This document shows, piece after piece, positions 61,246-64,000 of a stretch of DNA of 64,000 nucleotides. Source of the stretch: Sitta carolinensis (taxonomy: Eukaryota; Chordata; Aves; Passeriformes; Sittidae); contig JAVUNC010000004.1 of NCBI GenBank assembly GCA_032173965.1, forward strand, positions 4,942,001 to 5,006,000, read 5' to 3'. Positions within the stretch are counted from its first letter, which is position 1, and every line of letters begins with the position of its first letter. The notes below the pieces were generated by a model that was given only the letters and a program-made list of their open reading frames with translations, did not search any database and had not been told where the DNA came from. Both the position numbers and the translations under genes were made by a program.

Positions 61246-62004
61246 ATACTTAGCAATGTAAGGGTACTTCTGAGTAGGCTTGCAGAAGTAGGTGGAAAAA
61301 TGGATCACTTTTTCCCTCAGAGGTGTTTCATCTCTCCAAGGTGACAATGGTGTCAGGCAGACCTCAGTGAACTGGTTATGCACAGGTCCAAGTGGTGCTC
61401 TAAATGCGGCACCTTCTTTTCTTAAATGAAAGTCTGAAATTCTGATTTCAGCCATGAAGCTTCTGCTTCCAGGAGGAGGTTGTTGTACATTTACAAATAT
61501 CACCAGTGAAGAAAACTCAAGGATTACAAGTATTACCTTATGCGTGGTACCTTTACTGTACAGCAGAAGATCACAGATCTGGACAGATTAAACCAGAGTC
61601 TCTTTTGAAAATTATGGAAGTTTACATGACACCACACTTTAATTTTTTTGTTTTCTATTGTGTAGAATACAAAAATTGTGTCCAAACCACAGTGGGAACT
61701 CTAAGCCAGCAGCTGCCTTTATCAGGACTCAGTGTCTTTATGAGGCCCTAAAAGGTTTGCGGTTTCCAAATCAGAAGAAACAAACACAGGACTTGATAAA
61801 GCAGCCGCAGTGGTGGATTCATCTCTGTCTGTGCAAGAACAAAACCGGTTTTACAAAGCTGTGGTGGTGTTTTTCAGCCACAGAACTATTGCCGCTTCCC
61901 TACTCCATCTTTGAATTTGAATTTTGGGACCTATAGTCTCCCTCTTATAATTATTATGAGTACTATTCTTAAAAGGCTTAGCCTACAAATTAATGCATGC
62001 AGCA
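61246..62004. other. Unique non-coding sequence
   Basis: Nothing recognised. Confidence 0.5.
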
Positions 62005-62080
62005 ATAATGAACTGAGGCTCTGAGAGGTCTGGATGGGAGCCCAGGTCTCCAGAAAACCATTTCAGTGCCCTCACCTTCA
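62005..62080 (-). mobile_element. Possible MIR-like SINE fragment
   Basis: 'gaactgaggctctgagaggt' followed by 'gagcccaggtctccagaaaa' and 'cagtgccctcacc' resembles antisense MIR (actgaggctcagagaggt, then aacccaggtctcc, then cagtgctctaacc) with the middle deleted. Confidence 0.45.
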
Positions 62081-62095
62081 GCATGTGTTGGTAAA

Positions 62096-62117
62096 GGGGG
62101 AGGGGGGTGGGTGAGGG
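62096..62117 (+). other. G-quadruplex candidate
   Basis: G5-A-G6-T-G3-TGA-G3: four or more G-runs with loops of 1-3 bases in 22 nt, a compact and strong quadruplex pattern on the + strand. It lies just after the possible MIR fragment. No associated gene is visible. Confidence 0.7.
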
Positions 62118-62884
62118 AAGCATCTGCTTTCTTTAAAAAATAAATGAATCAGTAAATGTGCCAAATCTGATATGATGCAAAATCAATGTAATACCAAAGG
62201 GAGCAGCAGCTAGCTAGGAAAGGCAGAAAACTCCCTCATTTCTAGATTTGGAGTGATATCACCAATGAGGCTTTTGACAAGGAGGTAAACAGGAAAAACT
62301 GAGTCGGCTGAAAGTCCGTAAGGAACAGGGAGGGAAAAGACCATGTTTACCACATGGAAAAGGACAGACAAAGGCAGCACAGAGATGAATGTTATTTTCA
62401 ATGTTCCCAAAAGAGGATGACACAGGAATGAGGGTAAAGACACAACAACACTTAAAAAAGACTTTAAACAACTACTTACTAGTGTTTCTTTCTGAATGGA
62501 TTTAGACTCTGGCTCCCTTTGTCTGCACAAGGCAAGGAGAGAAAGAGCCACCAGATCATGGATGTTGTTGCAGTGGAAAATTTTTTACAGGTTTAGTATT
62601 TTTTCTTATCCCTCTTGCAAACCTTTACCCAGCCTGAGAGGAGTCTGATCTTGCTTGTGTCCCAAAGACATGTATTTAGGTTGACTGTCCCCACAAACTG
62701 ACAGTTTTCCTCCTCTGTAAACACAGTAGGATTCCTCTCTCCAGTTATACAAACAGACTGAATTTGGATGAAATAATTGGATGAAATAATTGATCAGGAA
62801 CTGAGAGAAAGAGGGAGATTTATTGGTTATCTAGGACACAGTTCTGCAATCAAGATTAATACGAAATCATTGAAATATTATAAC
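62118..62884. other. Unique sequence with a small tandem duplication
   Basis: A 13-base unit, TTGGATGAAATAA, is repeated twice at 62764-62789. Nothing else recognised. Confidence 0.5.
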
Positions 62885-63306
62885 TCTCTTGAAAGGCTGA
62901 AAAAATTTGGGTTGTTCAGCCTGGAGAAGAGAAGGCTCCTGGGAGAACTTTGAATCCCTTCCAGTAACTAGAGGGGCTCCAAGAGAGTTGGGGAGGGACT
63001 TTTTACAAGTACATGGAGTGATGGGACAATGGGGAATGCCTTTACACTGAAAGAGGGTAGACTTAGATTAGGTATTAGTCAGAAATTTTGCTATGTGAGG
63101 TTGGTGAGACCCTAGAACAGGCTGCCCAGAGAATCTGTGGCTTGCCCTGGATCCCTGGAAGTGCCCAAGGCCAGGCTGGATGGGGCTTGGAGCAACGTGG
63201 GATAGTGGAAGGTGTAGGGACACCTTGGCACCCCATGGCAGGGGTTGGAACAAGATGATCTTTGAGGTTGCTTCCACCCAAACCATTCTGTGATTCTGTG
63301 ATGGTT
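62885..63306 (+). mobile_element. CR1 LINE, longer 3' copy with ORF2 tail remnant
   Basis: A 420-bp CR1 runs from 'ttgggttgttcagcctggag' through 'caagtacatggagtgatggg', 'cctttacactgaaagagggt', 'ggtgagaccctagaacaggc' and 'gcccaaggccaggctggatg'. It ends in the tail 'ccattctgtgattctgtgat'. The start corresponds to the FGLFSLEKRR part of ORF2. Small deletions and stops make it non-coding. Confidence 0.93.
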
Positions 63307-64000
63307 AACAGAACACAAGCAGCAGGGTACTGCATGGTATCCACAAAAAACAGTCAATATTAAAAAAAAAAAAAAAAAAAAAATTAAAAATAGCCAATCT
63401 AGATCTTCTGAGCAGAACCTGTGCCTCTTTTAATCTGACTGCCTCAGTTACTTGACCAGAGATTTCCTACAATGCTTTATCTGCTGGTTGTCAGACCAAA
63501 CCTGGGGCTGCAAGATGGACTTGGATGCCACAGCTGGTGCTGCAGAACGGGTGCAGCACACACAGTGAGGAGTCAGCTGCCTGCCCCAAACAGAGCACCC
63601 AAAAGTGTAACCCCAGACTGGGTTTCGTGGGTCCCACTTGGAAAGGAATCCTTTCCACCGCAAGAACAACAATTTTCCAACCTGGGTGAGCAGGAAACCT
63701 ACACTCTGAGTTATGGACTGCAATAAACCATCCCACCAACTTCCAAAATCTCCCAACCTCTGCACCTGCAGGCTGCCAGTTGCTGACCTGGGAAATGCTC
63801 CATTGGGACTCAATGCTTTTCCCACCCAAGCTTCAAGAGCTGCCATTTAGTTCAGTGAAAACAAGGTCTGACCCATGAGTACTTTTTGCAAGGAAAAAAA
63901 TCATACCTTCTTTTCTGATGTAAGTTTGTATCATTATAGGATTCAAAACATATGAGATGATTTAAATTTTTTTCTTTTTTAAGAAAAAAATACATATATT
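63307..64000. other. Unique sequence with a poly-A run
   Basis: An A22 run at 63362-63383 is followed by ATTAAAAA. The - strand is open for more than 110 codons in two frames (63448-63846) with no family motif. Nothing else is recognised before the window end. Confidence 0.5.

Noticed and set aside
63448..63846. Two overlapping - strand frames of 132 and 112 codons
   Set aside because: Different frames over the same DNA, neither with recognised domains; no evidence of a gene.
1..64000. CRISPR arrays, operons, Shine-Dalgarno sites, bacterial-type terminators
   Set aside because: The window is vertebrate non-coding DNA; no direct-repeat/spacer pattern or prokaryotic gene organisation is present.
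1..64000. tRNA genes
   Set aside because: I looked for B-box-like GGTTCRANNCC sequences and found none in a convincing cloverleaf; matches such as 28663-28672 fall within CR1.
1..64000. Endogenous retrovirus LTRs or genes
   Set aside because: No paired LTR-like direct repeats, primer-binding site or gag/pol motif was recognised by eye; a solo LTR cannot be excluded without a library search.

Overview
The window looks like non-coding nuclear DNA from a bird, probably a neoavian or passerine species. The main evidence is the repeat content. Many 5'-truncated CR1 LINE copies carry the octamer-like 3' tail (ATTCTATG / ATTCTGTG variants). A few much older CR1/L3-like and MIR/CORE-SINE-like remnants are present. 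I see no L1, Alu or other mammal-specific repeats. The base composition is AT-rich, with scattered long homopolymers and simple repeats. Repeat assignments come from recognised family consensus motifs, not from a database search.

I found no convincing host protein-coding exon, tRNA, rRNA or other RNA gene. The longer open frames are explained by CR1 ORF2 tails, by pentanucleotide repeats that lack stops, by G/T tracts read antisense, or by chance. The window is best described as intergenic (gene-desert) or deep intronic sequence; the sequence alone cannot separate these.

Layout. 0-3 kb: a CR1 with a readable ORF2 tail (about 1065-1675), an old CR1 fragment nested in a MIR-like element (1958-2200), and a T/G-only tract (3009-3186). 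5-10 kb: two G-rich quadruplex candidates, a small CR1, and a 302-nt pure A/T pentanucleotide array (9654-9955). 10-24 kb: mostly unique, but with a 300-nt uninterrupted homopurine (GGAGA)n array (16199-16498) beside a CR1 fragment, and a CpG-enriched unique block (about 22810-23050). 24-33 kb: six younger CR1 fragments, a second CpG-enriched block (about 28140-28435), a 39-nt poly-T and a (TAAAA)n array. 34-47 kb: old CR1/L3 and MIR remnants, including a relic of the reverse-transcriptase FADDT region, a second G/T tract, and a poly-A/poly-T inverted pair (47468-47704). 50-64 kb: several CR1 fragments, with five insertions of different age and orientation between 59.5 and 63.3 kb, plus a strong G-quadruplex candidate (62096-62117).

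No set of genes works together here. The features of interest are transposon fossils, structure-prone simple repeats, and a few unique CpG-rich or palindromic blocks that could be conserved non-coding elements. I saw no clear new biological system.
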